Positions 17,382 to 25,931 of a stretch of DNA of 64,000 bases are shown in pieces (within the stretch, counting starts at the first letter, position 1; each line of letters begins with the position of its first letter). A model generated the notes under the pieces. It saw only the letters and a program-made list of their open reading frames with translations, was not told the origin of the DNA and did no database searches. Source of the stretch: an uncultured Acetatifactor sp. GTDB lineage: Bacteria; Bacillota; Clostridia; Lachnospirales; Lachnospiraceae. The stretch spans positions 1 through 64,000 of the forward strand of contig CALWRA010000005.1 of assembly GCA_944383825.1 (NCBI GenBank), written 5' to 3'. The translations under genes and the position numbers were made by a program.

Positions 17382-17947
17382 TGCGCTTGATCCCTGTCAT
17401 TGGGAAAGAGTGTGTTCATTTCGCTTAATGCCTCGTCTATGATTTGATCTGCATTGGTACCTATAATGTATTCCCCCAGGCTTATGGTTTCTGATCCTTC
17501 AGCCAGCATCAGCACATAATCCAAAAAAGTATTCAGCTGCTTTTTGAGCTGTCCGAGAATATATGTGATTTCAGCCAGCATGGCATCGGGCTCCCTGAGA
17601 TTAACAGGTATCCGGTAGCAGTGATAAATCTGTCTCAGAGGCTTGAAAAAACCGTAGTGGCCAAAAAGCGTAATTTTATTAAGCTCCCAAAGGCCCTCCT
17701 TCATAGTGGGAATTTCCTTATCCTCAATATCCTTGGCAAGAGTGCAGTTGAACTGAAGCACAGGATGTGGATCGGCCGCCCCCTGGCGGTAGGAAACCCA
17801 GTTGACTTCGATGATAGCATTGCCGGCAAAAAAGCCCAGATCCCTGGCAATCACCCTCACAACGCCGTTTTCCTCTGAGGAAGTCCCGAATTCCTGTTCC
17901 AAAAGAGGTTTTACACGTTTTAAAAATTGTTTCTTGTCTTGATCCAT
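17378..17947 (-). CDS. 189-residue conserved-looking protein of unknown function, chaperone-like
   Basis: I do not recognise a named family. The protein is acidic and soluble, without signal or TM segments. It has an N-terminal helix (KQFLKRVKPLLEQEFG), a beta-rich centre (VRVIARDL, NAIIEVNWVSYRQ, VLQFNCTLAK) and C-terminal helices. This order recalls YbjN or type III secretion-chaperone folds, but that is only a shape argument. It overlaps the AAA+ ATPase by 4 bp (ATGA) and lies 26 bp after the large coiled-coil gene, so all three are one transcription unit. A role as chaperone or adaptor between the ATPase and the 1087-residue protein is plausible but unproven. Confidence 0.7.
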   Translation of the reverse strand: MDQDKKQFLKRVKPLLEQEFGTSSEENGVVRVIARDLGFFAGNAIIEVNWVSYRQGAADPHPVLQFNCTLAKDIEDKEIPTMKEGLWELNKITLFGHYGFFKPLRQIYHCYRIPVNLREPDAMLAEITYILGQLKKQLNTFLDYVLMLAEGSETISLGEYIIGTNADQIIDEALSEMNTLFPNDRDQAQ

Positions 17948-17973
17948 TGATAAAATCGTTCCTTTCCAAATGC

Positions 17974-20900
17974 CTATCGGATGGCGGCTGCCAGACGGGA
18001 ACGCCAGTTCTCCCCCTCGCCGACCTGGCCTAAAAGGGCGCTTAAAGGGATTTTGCGGATGTTTGTACCGCTGGGGCCATCCACATTATAAAAGGCGCTC
18101 ATTGCGGTTTTTGCCAGCTGTTCCTCCGGTGAGCCCGGAGGAGCTCCCCTCAGAAGCACATGGGTGTCTATTGCGGTAAAAATCCTGCTGACCTGTGCAA
18201 GATGACTTCTGCCGTTAATTCCTGTATATTCCTTTAATATGGAATCAAAATGCGGATAGTCATAATATTTAGGATCACCCAGAGCGGCGGTAACGGCTCC
18301 TTTCTGCTCGCGCCAGTTGTAAATTTTATTTCCGATAAGTTTAGCAAAAAATTTAATTCCGCTTCCGACCACATTTAAAATGGTGGAGGATACGGGATCC
18401 ACATACTCAGATGCAATACTCATTGATGAAACAACGGTCTCTGTCACGTCCTCACTGATAGATTTGGCATTATAGCGTCTGGCGCTGGCCATAAAGAACT
18501 TAAGATGCTGATTCTGCAGTGAGGCTCTGCCCATTTGGCTGTTGGGATCCTGCTCGGCGCCTGTAATCGTTTTTTCCGCTCCCTGGATTGCATGCTGCTT
18601 ACGGCTTTTCTGTACAATATAGTAAATGTGTTTTGCAATATTGAAAGAGTGCTTTACAGTATTCCACACTTTAGAAGCGGGATCTAAATGGGGCAGAAAG
18701 TCTTCAAGGGGCTTAAAGCTTAAGATGGAAAATACCGAGTCGGCCAGATCCACCAATATGGAGAGACCTTCAAACACATTATCCATCTTTGTCACGTATT
18801 TGTCCTGAAGAAGTTTCGCCTGGGCATATTCGTCACTTTCCGCACCATTTTGCAAATATTCCACTCCTGATTTAAAAGCGTTGATCAGGGACAAAATACT
18901 TGTAAAAAGCCCGATGTAGTCGGAAGCGCCTCCGTGGGAAGCCTGCTTCTCAAGAACTGTCTTCTCACTTTCCAGCTTTGCACGTTCGTCATCGCCAAGA
19001 GATGTACTTTTCAGCAAGTCTTTAAGTTCTCCCAGACGCTTTGTCCTTCCGGTGGCAAGATTGACTGATTCTCTCATAAGAGAGTCATAAATTTCCTGCA
19101 TCTGACCGAAATTTACTGTTCCATCCAAGGCGGATATTCCGGTTTTTTCGCCCTCGTCCAAAAAGAAATTTTGCACCTTACTCCACATTTGGGATGCTGT
19201 GGAAGGGCTCTTTGAGATCACAAGCAGACAGAGGAGCTGATAGGCATGATCCTTAACGGAAGCGCCCGGCGTACTGGGAGGAGCGGCGGGCTGCTGTGCA
19301 CTGCTGTTCGTCTGTAAGTATGCTTTTGTGATTCGGACGCCTTCCTGCATGATGTTCTCCTGTTGATTGGAGAGCATAGACTTCAAAACAGTGACAAGCG
19401 TGTCACGAAGATCATGGGCCTTTATAAAATTCAGCACATTGTCCAAAGCACTCTGCTCAATGGGAGACTGTGCGAATAAACTGTAGAGGCATTGAGCCTT
19501 TTCATCGGGCGTAGCATCCAGAAAGGCGGAGTTGACCGCATTTGCCTGTGTGTCAAAGGACAGAGAGGCGGGGCCTGCTCCGGGAGAGCTGTCAACCAGA
19601 TCGTTCTCCGGATAGGACATATAGTATTCTATATTTTCCGAATAGATATGATTGAAGTATGGGGAGAGACGTATGGCGTTAATTAATTCGGCGTCCTTTT
19701 TGAATTCTCCTCTGTCCGATACCTTCCTTCCGTATCCCAGTCCTGCGTCCTTCTTGTCGGCATAAATGGAGTCGTTGGCGGAGACAAATTCATCGTTCAG
19801 CCAGACGCCCTGGACATTTTGGCGCCTGCCGCCCTTCCAATGGCTGCTTACCATTGTTTCAATGCGGAACATATCTCGGGAATCCAGCAGCTCTCCGGAC
19901 TCGGTAGTTTTATCTACGGAGAGGCTCATATCCTGAGTTTTTCCGGCGTTTTTGCCCACGGAATGAAAGTCCATGTCCAGCTTGCCCTTCTGAATCGTGT
20001 TTTCCTGACCGGCAATCCCCTTTTTCTCCCATTGTGCGGTAATTTTTTTGTGACTTTTGATGTTCGCCTTGGTATTGGGATTAGGAGGCGAGGTAATCTT
20101 GAAGGAGTTAGACTGGCCCAAGGTAAAATTGAGGCGCTGGGACTGGTACTGCTGCTCGGTAATGTTGCCCACATATTCCCGAATGTCTTTGGAGACCGCG
20201 CCGGTGATGCTTTCTGCGTTGATGCCATTACTGCCCTTTGTGCGCGTAAGCACATAATATTTCATAGCGGCGTCATCATATTGCTGGTAATACTGCCTGT
20301 ACTTTGCATTTGCAAGCTCTTGCTTCCGGGTCTGCTGCCATTTATCGTAATGTTCGTCAAGACGGAAGGTTTCTTCTATTATTTTCTCCTTGTTTTCGGC
20401 AATCATCTTTTCCCGCTGGGCTACGGCTGCCTTCAGACCAATGACGTCATTTTCCGCACTGGAGGCTGTCCGGGACAGGGCGTCATAAGTAGCTTTTTTG
20501 GATGCTGCGGTTTCCTGAGCCTTTTTTGCCCTCTGACGGACTTTTTCCAGATATGCCCTGTCATCGGCCGAGTGCTTATGATGTTGGTTAAAGGTATCTA
20601 CAGCCCTTTTATCCTCAAGATTCTGCCGGGATTTTGCAAGAAGGGAATCTTCTATGGCTTCGACCTCTGCGGCCTCCTTGCTGCCGGCCTTTAAATTTTT
20701 TCTGATGCTTCGGGCATAGGCCAGTTTTTCCATGTTGGCATTGGGATCATAGGCATCCATACGGGTCTGGGCATCTGCCATAAGAGATCTTTCATAAGCT
20801 CTTTTGGTAGCAAGATTTTCCCGGGAAGAGGCCTGATCATAATCGTTCTTTGCAGCATCCCGCTCTTTTCTGGCGACCTCAGCGTCCTCTTCCCGCTTGG

Positions 20901-21237
20901 CCAGCATATTTTCCTCCGCCTTCTTAATGGCGATCAGATCTTTGCCCTCCTGCTGAAAAGAGGAGATTCTTTTCAGGGAGAGGTCCATGGTGCTTTTTTT
21001 CTGGTTTTCCAGACGGTCTCCGATAGTAGCCGCCTCAAGCTGAGAATCCAGATTGGCCCTTACCATTCTGTTGAGCAGGGTGCGTTTTACCCCATCGAGA
21101 ACCTCATTTCTCTCAGTGGAGTTATGATCCGCAGTATGTCCCCGCCCCATGGCAGAATGCTTGGTAGCGTTAAAGTCCTTGGCATTTTGGGAATATACGT
21201 AGGATTGAGGTTGAGTGGTCTGCTGGTGGGATGGCAT
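17974..21237 (-). CDS. 1087-residue coiled-coil protein of unknown function
   Basis: First gene of the ATPase operon. No signal peptide and no known domain recognised. The N-terminal 40 residues are polar and Gln/Thr/Ser/His-rich (MPSHQQTTQPQSYVYSQNAK), likely disordered. Residues about 45-335 are charged, heptad-like coiled coil rich in Lys, Glu and Ala. About 390-480 look beta-rich. A Pro/Ala/Gln linker (AQQPAAPPSTPGAS) lies near 660. The C-terminal 400 residues are helical with several hydrophobic stretches (YIGLFTSILSLINAF, LSILVDLADSVFSILSF, TILNVVGSGIKFFAKLIG) that could be amphipathic or membrane-inserting. Size, polar N-terminus and ATPase linkage suit a scaffold or an exported cargo. 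It starts with a good AAGGAGG and is divergent from mecA. Confidence 0.75.
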   Translation of the reverse strand: MPSHQQTTQPQSYVYSQNAKDFNATKHSAMGRGHTADHNSTERNEVLDGVKRTLLNRMVRANLDSQLEAATIGDRLENQKKSTMDLSLKRISSFQQEGKDLIAIKKAEENMLAKREEDAEVARKERDAAKNDYDQASSRENLATKRAYERSLMADAQTRMDAYDPNANMEKLAYARSIRKNLKAGSKEAAEVEAIEDSLLAKSRQNLEDKRAVDTFNQHHKHSADDRAYLEKVRQRAKKAQETAASKKATYDALSRTASSAENDVIGLKAAVAQREKMIAENKEKIIEETFRLDEHYDKWQQTRKQELANAKYRQYYQQYDDAAMKYYVLTRTKGSNGINAESITGAVSKDIREYVGNITEQQYQSQRLNFTLGQSNSFKITSPPNPNTKANIKSHKKITAQWEKKGIAGQENTIQKGKLDMDFHSVGKNAGKTQDMSLSVDKTTESGELLDSRDMFRIETMVSSHWKGGRRQNVQGVWLNDEFVSANDSIYADKKDAGLGYGRKVSDRGEFKKDAELINAIRLSPYFNHIYSENIEYYMSYPENDLVDSSPGAGPASLSFDTQANAVNSAFLDATPDEKAQCLYSLFAQSPIEQSALDNVLNFIKAHDLRDTLVTVLKSMLSNQQENIMQEGVRITKAYLQTNSSAQQPAAPPSTPGASVKDHAYQLLCLLVISKSPSTASQMWSKVQNFFLDEGEKTGISALDGTVNFGQMQEIYDSLMRESVNLATGRTKRLGELKDLLKSTSLGDDERAKLESEKTVLEKQASHGGASDYIGLFTSILSLINAFKSGVEYLQNGAESDEYAQAKLLQDKYVTKMDNVFEGLSILVDLADSVFSILSFKPLEDFLPHLDPASKVWNTVKHSFNIAKHIYYIVQKSRKQHAIQGAEKTITGAEQDPNSQMGRASLQNQHLKFFMASARRYNAKSISEDVTETVVSSMSIASEYVDPVSSTILNVVGSGIKFFAKLIGNKIYNWREQKGAVTAALGDPKYYDYPHFDSILKEYTGINGRSHLAQVSRIFTAIDTHVLLRGAPPGSPEEQLAKTAMSAFYNVDGPSGTNIRKIPLSALLGQVGEGENWRSRLAAAIR

Positions 21238-21450
21238 GACAAACCTCCTTTCTGGTGTGAAACTGAAAAGATAATCTTATCAATGAGGTTGATGTTTTCG
21301 TACAATTCAATTATAATAAAAATTATACATTACTTAAATATAAAAGGAAAGAAAAATCTTTTCCATGTTTATTTTACTGCCGACATTTGTACCAAAGCCC
21401 GGGGGACGTCCAGGGCGAAGGGCTTCAAGCGCAGTGGAACGGAGGTAAGT
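21238..21450. promoter_or_regulatory. Divergent control region between the ATPase operon and mecA
   Basis: 213 bp. On the minus strand two TATAAT hexamers are visible (forward ATTATA at 21310-21315 and 21322-21327), either of which could serve the ATPase operon; the -35 positions are poor. On the plus strand GGAGG at 21441-21445 precedes mecA. An open frame from 21124 runs through this region into mecA but is not believed to be coding. Confidence 0.45.
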
Positions 21451-22164
21451 ATGAAAATAGAGAGAGTAGATGACAAAACCGTAAAGTGTTTTCTGTCCAA
21501 CGAAGAGCTGGACGAATATGATATTGATTATAAGGACTTTGTTCTGCGCAGTGACAAGGCAAAGGTGGTCGTACAGGATATTATTGAGCAGGCGGCGGAG
21601 GAGGTAGGATATAAGCCTCCGCGGTTTGCCTTTGACCTGCAGATTATGATGTTGCCCGACCAGGGGCTTTTGCTGACCTTTTCGGAAAGGGAACCCTTTG
21701 ACATCAAAAATGGGGAGCAGATCATAGAGTGCCTGAGGGAAATGAAGGAGGTTCTTCAAAAGACCAGAGAAAAAGTGGGTCTTACAGAGCAGGTGGAAAA
21801 AGGTGGACAAACGCCGCCTGAGAGAAAAAAGGACAAAGAGGAAGAGAAGCCCGGGCAAAGTCGGGCCGCAGAACGCCCTGGCTTTGCGGTTTTCTGCTTT
21901 GACAGTATCAGGGAGGTGATGGGGCTTGCCCTGGCGCTTCCGAACAATTTGCGGGTCTGCAGCACTCTTTATGAAATGGACGGCGTATATTATTTATATC
22001 TACAGAGAGGCGGGGCTTCCTATGAGCGCTACAGCAGAGCCTGTATTCAGGCGTTGGAGTTCGGAAGACTTTATGCTGCGGAAAAGGATAAGGTTTTACA
22101 TCTGGAGGAGCATGGAAACTGCCTGATTGGGCAGAAGGCGCTGAAAAGGCTGCGCCTTGAATAG
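21451..22164 (+). CDS. mecA: MecA adaptor protein (ClpC adaptor)
   Basis: 237-residue adaptor protein of the MecA/YpbH family, which in Bacilli hands substrates to the ClpC unfoldase and controls competence and other regulators. The N-terminal substrate-binding domain starts MKIERVDDKTVKCFLSNEELDE, typical of the family. It is followed by an acidic, Lys/Glu-rich linker (about residues 105-145) and the ClpC-binding C-terminal domain (FDSIREVMGLALAL ... LYEMDGVYYLYLQ). ATG 21451 is chosen because of GGAGG 5 nt upstream and the family N-terminus. It stands alone, followed by a clear terminator. Confidence 0.9.
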   Translation: MKIERVDDKTVKCFLSNEELDEYDIDYKDFVLRSDKAKVVVQDIIEQAAEEVGYKPPRFAFDLQIMMLPDQGLLLTFSEREPFDIKNGEQIIECLREMKEVLQKTREKVGLTEQVEKGGQTPPERKKDKEEEKPGQSRAAERPGFAVFCFDSIREVMGLALALPNNLRVCSTLYEMDGVYYLYLQRGGASYERYSRACIQALEFGRLYAAEKDKVLHLEEHGNCLIGQKALKRLRLE

Positions 22165-22221
22165 CGGAGGACACGTGGGAAAAACAGAAAGGCACCGATT
22201 TACGAAGGGAAGAACGGTCTC

Positions 22222-22246
22222 AAGGGCGCAGTCTGCGCCCTTTTTC
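22222..22246 (+). terminator. Rho-independent terminator after mecA
   Basis: Perfect 9-bp stem AAGGGCGCA / TGCGCCCTT with a 3-nt loop, followed by TTTCT. It lies about 60 bp after the mecA stop. Confidence 0.8.
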
Positions 22247-22403
22247 TGTGAACAGTATAGAAGCAGCGCCGGATATTGCCGAATCGATATTTTAATTTTT
22301 GCTTTAATGCAATTTATATGACTTTATCTTGAAGGTTTTACGCAAATATATTATAGTAGATGAAAGAGCCGGAGGATGCTTTTGCAAAAAGGAGAAGCCT
22401 TTG

Positions 22404-23378
22404 ATGTTTTTTAGGAGGATTGACTGGAGAGCTCAGATTGTCATGAGCTTGAAGATTGCAGTTGCAGCAGTTATATCTATTGCTTTGGCGGGAGAGCTGG
22501 GACTGCGGTACTCTGCAACTGCAGGCATTATTACGGTTCTTAGCATTCGAAATACCAAAAAAGAGACATTGAAAAGCGCAGTATACAGAGGGATTGCTTT
22601 TTTTTGCGCATTGGCGCTGGCGGCGTCTTGCTTTTTTGTATTCGGGTACACGCTTTGTGCATTTGCGCTATACTTGCTGTTGTTTGCATTATTATGCCTT
22701 TGCGCTGGCTGGAAGGAGGCCATAGCAATGGACTCCGTGTTGATTACGCACTTTTACGGAGAGAAGTCAATGTCTGGAGAGCTGCTGGTCAATGAGGCGA
22801 TGCTTTTTTTGATCGGTACGGCAATGGGGATATTGGTAAATTTGCATTTGCACAGAAAGGAGGGGGAGTTTGCGCGTCTGGCGGATCAGGTGGATGACCA
22901 AATAAGAGAGATTCTCCGCCGAATGTCCCGCTGGCTGCCAAGAGAAGATAAGGCGGATTATCATTCCCATTGCTTTGAAAAGCTTGAAGAAGCCTTGGAG
23001 AAGGCAAAGCTCTGCGCTGCGGCTAATTATGATAATCATTTGTTTGGCAGGGACAGCTATGAGCTGGACTATATTCGGATGAGAGAGAGGCAGAGTATCC
23101 TGCTGCAGGAAATTTACAGTAATATTAAAAAGCTTGAACATCTGCCGAAGCAGGCGGAACAGGTAGCGGAGCTGATCGGTGAGATTGAGAGAGGCTATCA
23201 CAGGGAAAATACCGTAGAAGGGCTGTTGGAGAGACTACAGAGGCTGTTTCTTGAGATAAAGGGACAGAGTCTTCCTGTGAGCAGAGAGGAATTTGAAGCC
23301 CGCGCCATACTTTTTTATATTTTAATGCAGCTGAGAACTCTTTTGCAACTGAAAAGAGATTTTATTTTATCCAGATGA
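22404..23378 (+). CDS. ArAE/FUSC-like inner-membrane protein
   Basis: Membrane protein of about 324 residues. Residues 10-150 hold four to six hydrophobic segments; 155-324 form a cytoplasmic, charged helical domain. This matches the aromatic-acid-exporter/DUF939 (YqjA) family of Firmicutes, with ArAE_1 and its C-terminal domain. ATG 22404 is favoured because AAAAAGGAG lies 9 nt upstream; the frame opens 25 codons earlier without support. A short hairpin separates it from the DUF4190-like gene. Transported substrate unknown. Confidence 0.75.
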   Translation: MFFRRIDWRAQIVMSLKIAVAAVISIALAGELGLRYSATAGIITVLSIRNTKKETLKSAVYRGIAFFCALALAASCFFVFGYTLCAFALYLLLFALLCLCAGWKEAIAMDSVLITHFYGEKSMSGELLVNEAMLFLIGTAMGILVNLHLHRKEGEFARLADQVDDQIREILRRMSRWLPREDKADYHSHCFEKLEEALEKAKLCAAANYDNHLFGRDSYELDYIRMRERQSILLQEIYSNIKKLEHLPKQAEQVAELIGEIERGYHRENTVEGLLERLQRLFLEIKGQSLPVSREEFEARAILFYILMQLRTLLQLKRDFILSR

Positions 23379-23389
23379 ATTTATTGACT

Positions 23390-23406
23390 GAGCCTCTGGG
23401 AGGCTC
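23390..23406 (+). terminator. Small intercistronic hairpin
   Basis: GAGCCTC / GAGGCTC with a 3-nt loop between the ArAE-like gene and the next gene. No U-run follows, so it more likely tunes or stabilises mRNA than terminates. Confidence 0.35.
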
Positions 23407-23421
23407 GGGAACGGAGGAAAA

Positions 23422-24075
23422 ATGGCAAGGTTTGTACAGGATCTGGTATTGAATAAGCCGGATGATTTTGTGTATTTTATAATGAATGATTATCTTCAGA
23501 AAAACAGTTTCGTTATGTCCGACTGGAAGGGAGAGCCTGCGTACCGGGCAGGAGACGCAATGGTTGAGGGGTTTAAATATCTGAAATGGTCCTATGCCGA
23601 TGGGAAGTTCCATCTGGAAGCTTGGCTGAAGGGCAATCTTGGCCAGGAGTGGGGGCTTGACGGCTTTGTGGCATGTCTTATCAAAAAGCCTTATAGGGAA
23701 AGTCTGACTCAGCTGCTGCAGGTTTTGACGCAGCCGCTGCCTGATTCCGCACAGTGGCAGGGGGCCGGAGAAGCCCAGGAGGGAGCTCCCATGCCGAATG
23801 TGATTCCTGTGCAGACGGTTGACAATTATAAGGCTGCGCAGCAGGCTCTTGTCTTAGGAATTCTCTCTATTCCTTTTGGAATTTTCTGGCCCCTGATCGG
23901 TGTGCTTTTGGGGGCTATTGGCGCGGGGAGAGCCAGAATGGGAAAAGGCTCCAGCAAGGGGAATCTGGCCACAGCGGGAAAGATTTGTTCCATTGTGGGA
24001 ATGGTTCTGGCGTTTGCAAGCTTGGGACTAAGCATCATTATCAATATTTTCAATATTATGCTTCTGACAACTTGA
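23422..24075 (+). CDS. DUF4190-like small membrane protein
   Basis: 217 residues. The C-terminal part (about 135-217) has two hydrophobic segments separated by GRARMGKGSSKGNLATAGKI, the pattern of DUF4190 membrane proteins, where the second helix begins with GKI-SIVG. The N-terminal 110 residues are a soluble domain (FVQDLVLNKPDDFVYFIMND...) that I do not recognise but that appears to be an independent alpha/beta module. GGAGG precedes the start. Function unknown. Confidence 0.7.
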   Translation: MARFVQDLVLNKPDDFVYFIMNDYLQKNSFVMSDWKGEPAYRAGDAMVEGFKYLKWSYADGKFHLEAWLKGNLGQEWGLDGFVACLIKKPYRESLTQLLQVLTQPLPDSAQWQGAGEAQEGAPMPNVIPVQTVDNYKAAQQALVLGILSIPFGIFWPLIGVLLGAIGAGRARMGKGSSKGNLATAGKICSIVGMVLAFASLGLSIIINIFNIMLLTT

Positions 24076-24095
24076 AGCGGTTGTTTTGTATTCTC

Positions 24096-24124
24096 TTGAC
24101 AAAAAGGACGGGATGCACTACAAT
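24096..24124 (+). promoter_or_regulatory. Promoter of the proS T-box transcript
   Basis: TTGACA (24096-24101), 17-bp spacer, TACAAT (24119-24124), immediately upstream of the T-box leader. Confidence 0.8.
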
Positions 24125-24130
24125 CACATA

Positions 24131-24366
24131 CATAACAAAAACGACTGTGAAGAGGATTAGTACGGACGGGAAGCTTTCCAGAGAGAGGACGTGGCATGTA
24201 TTTGCGGCTGAGAGGTCTTTAGGCGGAAGGTTCGGAACCTGCCTTGGAGTCCTGTATGAAAATACAGCGTAAGCCGGCGTTAACGGTATAAAAGCCGGAT
24301 GCAGTCTGCATCAAATAGGGTGGTACCGCCGAGCCTTCGGTCCCTTGTCAGGGACGAAGGCTTTTT
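24131..24366 (+). ncRNA. T-box leader controlling proS
   Basis: tRNA-sensing riboswitch. The T-box sequence AGGGTGGTACCGCC is at 24317-24330, and the upstream stem I contains an AGAGGATTAGTACG-like element. It ends in a strong terminator stem (24332-24366). A CCU proline triplet at 24238-24240, in the region where the specifier loop normally lies, fits sensing of uncharged tRNA-Pro; the triplet placement is by eye and less sure than the T-box itself. Uncharged tRNA-Pro would stabilise the antiterminator and switch on the synthetase downstream. Confidence 0.92.
24332..24366 (+). terminator. T-box-controlled terminator
   Basis: GCCTTCGGTCCC pairs with GGGACGAAGGC and is followed by TTTTT. The 5' arm lies directly after the T-box sequence, as needed for the alternative antiterminator fold. 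Confidence 0.88.
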
Positions 24367-24449
24367 AATTCCTAATAAATTATTGAGAATCAAAAGCTGT
24401 ATGGCGTACTTTTTATTGTTGTCGGCCGGAGAGCGAAAGGAGAAATATA

Positions 24450-25883
24450 ATGGCAGAAAAGAAGATGGTGGAAGCGATTACATCCATGGATGCGGATTTT
24501 GCCCAGTGGTACACGGATGTGGTAAAAAAAGCGGAGCTGGTAGGCTATACCAGCGTAAAGGGCTGTATGGTTATTAAGCCTGCCGGATATGCGATCTGGG
24601 AGCTGATTCAGAAGCAGCTCGACGAAAGATTCAAGGAGGCGGGAGTGGAGAATGTTTATCTGCCCATGTTTATTCCAGAGTCCCTTTTGCAAAAGGAAAA
24701 GGATCATGTGGAAGGCTTTGCTCCTGAGGTGGCCTGGGTCACCCATGGAGGCATGGCAAAGCTGCAGGAAAGGCTTTGCGTCCGGCCCACCTCGGAAACG
24801 CTTTTTTGTGATTTTTATAAAAATGATATTCATTCCTACCGTGATTTGCCCAGAGTGTATAATCAATGGTGCTCTGTAGTCCGCTGGGAAAAGGAGACGA
24901 GACCCTTTCTGAGATCCCGGGAGTTCTTGTGGCAGGAGGGCCATACGGCTCATGCCACCGCGAAAGAGGCGGAGGAAAGAACCATTCAAATGCTGAATAT
25001 CTATGCCGGGTTCTGTGAGGAGGTTTTGGCAATTCCTGTCATCAAGGGCCAGAAAACGGATAAGGAAAAGTTTGCGGGAGCGGTGTCCACTTACACCATA
25101 GAAGCTCTGATGCACGACGGAAAAGCGCTGCAGTCAGGCACGAGCCACAATTTTGGGGATGGCTTTGCGGAAGCCTTCGGCATTCAGTTTGCGGACAAGG
25201 ATAATACCTTAAAGCACGTGCATCAGACCTCCTGGGGAGTATCCACCAGACTGCTCGGCGCTCTTATCATGGTGCATGGTGATAACGAAGGTCTTGTGCT
25301 GCCTCCCAGAGTAGCGCCCATACAGGTGTGTATTGTTCCCATTCAGCAGAAAAAAGACGGGGTTTTGGACAAAGCATATGAGCTGCGCGACAGGCTCAAG
25401 GGGAGCTTTCGCGTAAAGGTGGATGACTCTGAAAAGACTCCTGGCTGGAAGTTTGCGGAAGCGGAGATGCGGGGATATCCCATACGCATAGAGATCGGTC
25501 CAAAGGATATTGAGGCCGGGAAGTGTGTGATCTGCCGCCGGGATACCCGGGAGAAAACGGAAGTATCCTTGGATGAGCTGGAAGTCCGGACGGGTGAAGC
25601 GCTGGATGCAATGCAGAGGCAGATGCTGGAGCGGGCAAGGATTCACAGAGATCAGCATACCTATTCTGCAGCAGGCATGGAGGAATTTGAAAGGATCTTT
25701 CACGAAAAATCCGGTTTTGTGAAGGCAATGTGGTGCGGCAGCCGAGAGTGTGAGGACGCCATCAAGGAAAAGCTTAGTGTGACCAGCCGCTGTATGCCCT
25801 TTGACCAGGAGCGCATAGCGGATGCCTGCGTGTGCTGCGGCAGACCGGCCAGGAAAATGGTTTACTGGGGAAGAGCCTACTAA
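24450..25883 (+). CDS. proS: Prolyl-tRNA synthetase, archaeal/eukaryotic-type (ProS type 3)
   Basis: Class II aminoacyl-tRNA synthetase of 477 residues charging tRNA-Pro. The compact length without the editing INS domain, and the C-terminal zinc-binding-type region with Cys residues (CVICRRD ... [18 protein letters not shown]), mark the archaeal-like type found in many Clostridia. Motif 2 is visible in [20 protein letters not shown] and motif 3 near [28 protein letters not shown] is also typical. It is the single gene downstream of the tRNA-Pro T-box. Confidence 0.96.
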   Translation: MAEKKMVEAITSMDADFAQWYTDVVKKAELVGYTSVKGCMVIKPAGYAIWELIQKQLDERFKEAGVENVYLPMFIPESLLQKEKDHVEGFAPEVAWVTHGGMAKLQERLCVRPTSETLFCDFYKNDIHSYRDLPRVYNQWCSVVRWEKETRPFLRSREFLWQEGHTAHATAKEAEERTIQMLNIYAGFCEEVLAIPVIKGQKTDKEKFAGAVSTYTIEALMHDGKALQSGTSHNFGDGFAEAFGIQFADKDNTLKHVHQTSWGVSTRLLGALIMVHGDNEGLVLPPRVAPIQVCIVPIQQKKDGVLDKAYELRDRLKGSFRVKVDDSEKTPGWKFAEAEMRGYPIRIEIGPKDIEAGKCVICRRDTREKTEVSLDELEVRTGEALDAMQRQMLERARIHRDQHTYSAAGMEEFERIFHEKSGFVKAMWCGSRECEDAIKEKLSVTSRCMPFDQERIADACVCCGRPARKMVYWGRAY

Positions 25884-25931
25884 GGTAAAAGGCTTTGTAA
25901 AGAGCGTAAATGCTTCAGAATGGAGGAAAAG

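Noticed and set aside
17378..17947. Assignment of the 189-residue protein to DUF4255 (Pvc16-type)
   Set aside because: I compared it from memory with DUF4255 N-terminal patterns and saw no convincing match, so no family name is given.
21124..21450. Longer N-terminal version of mecA
   Set aside because: The added part has no family similarity, crosses the divergent promoter region, and the GGAGG plus family N-terminus point to ATG 21451.
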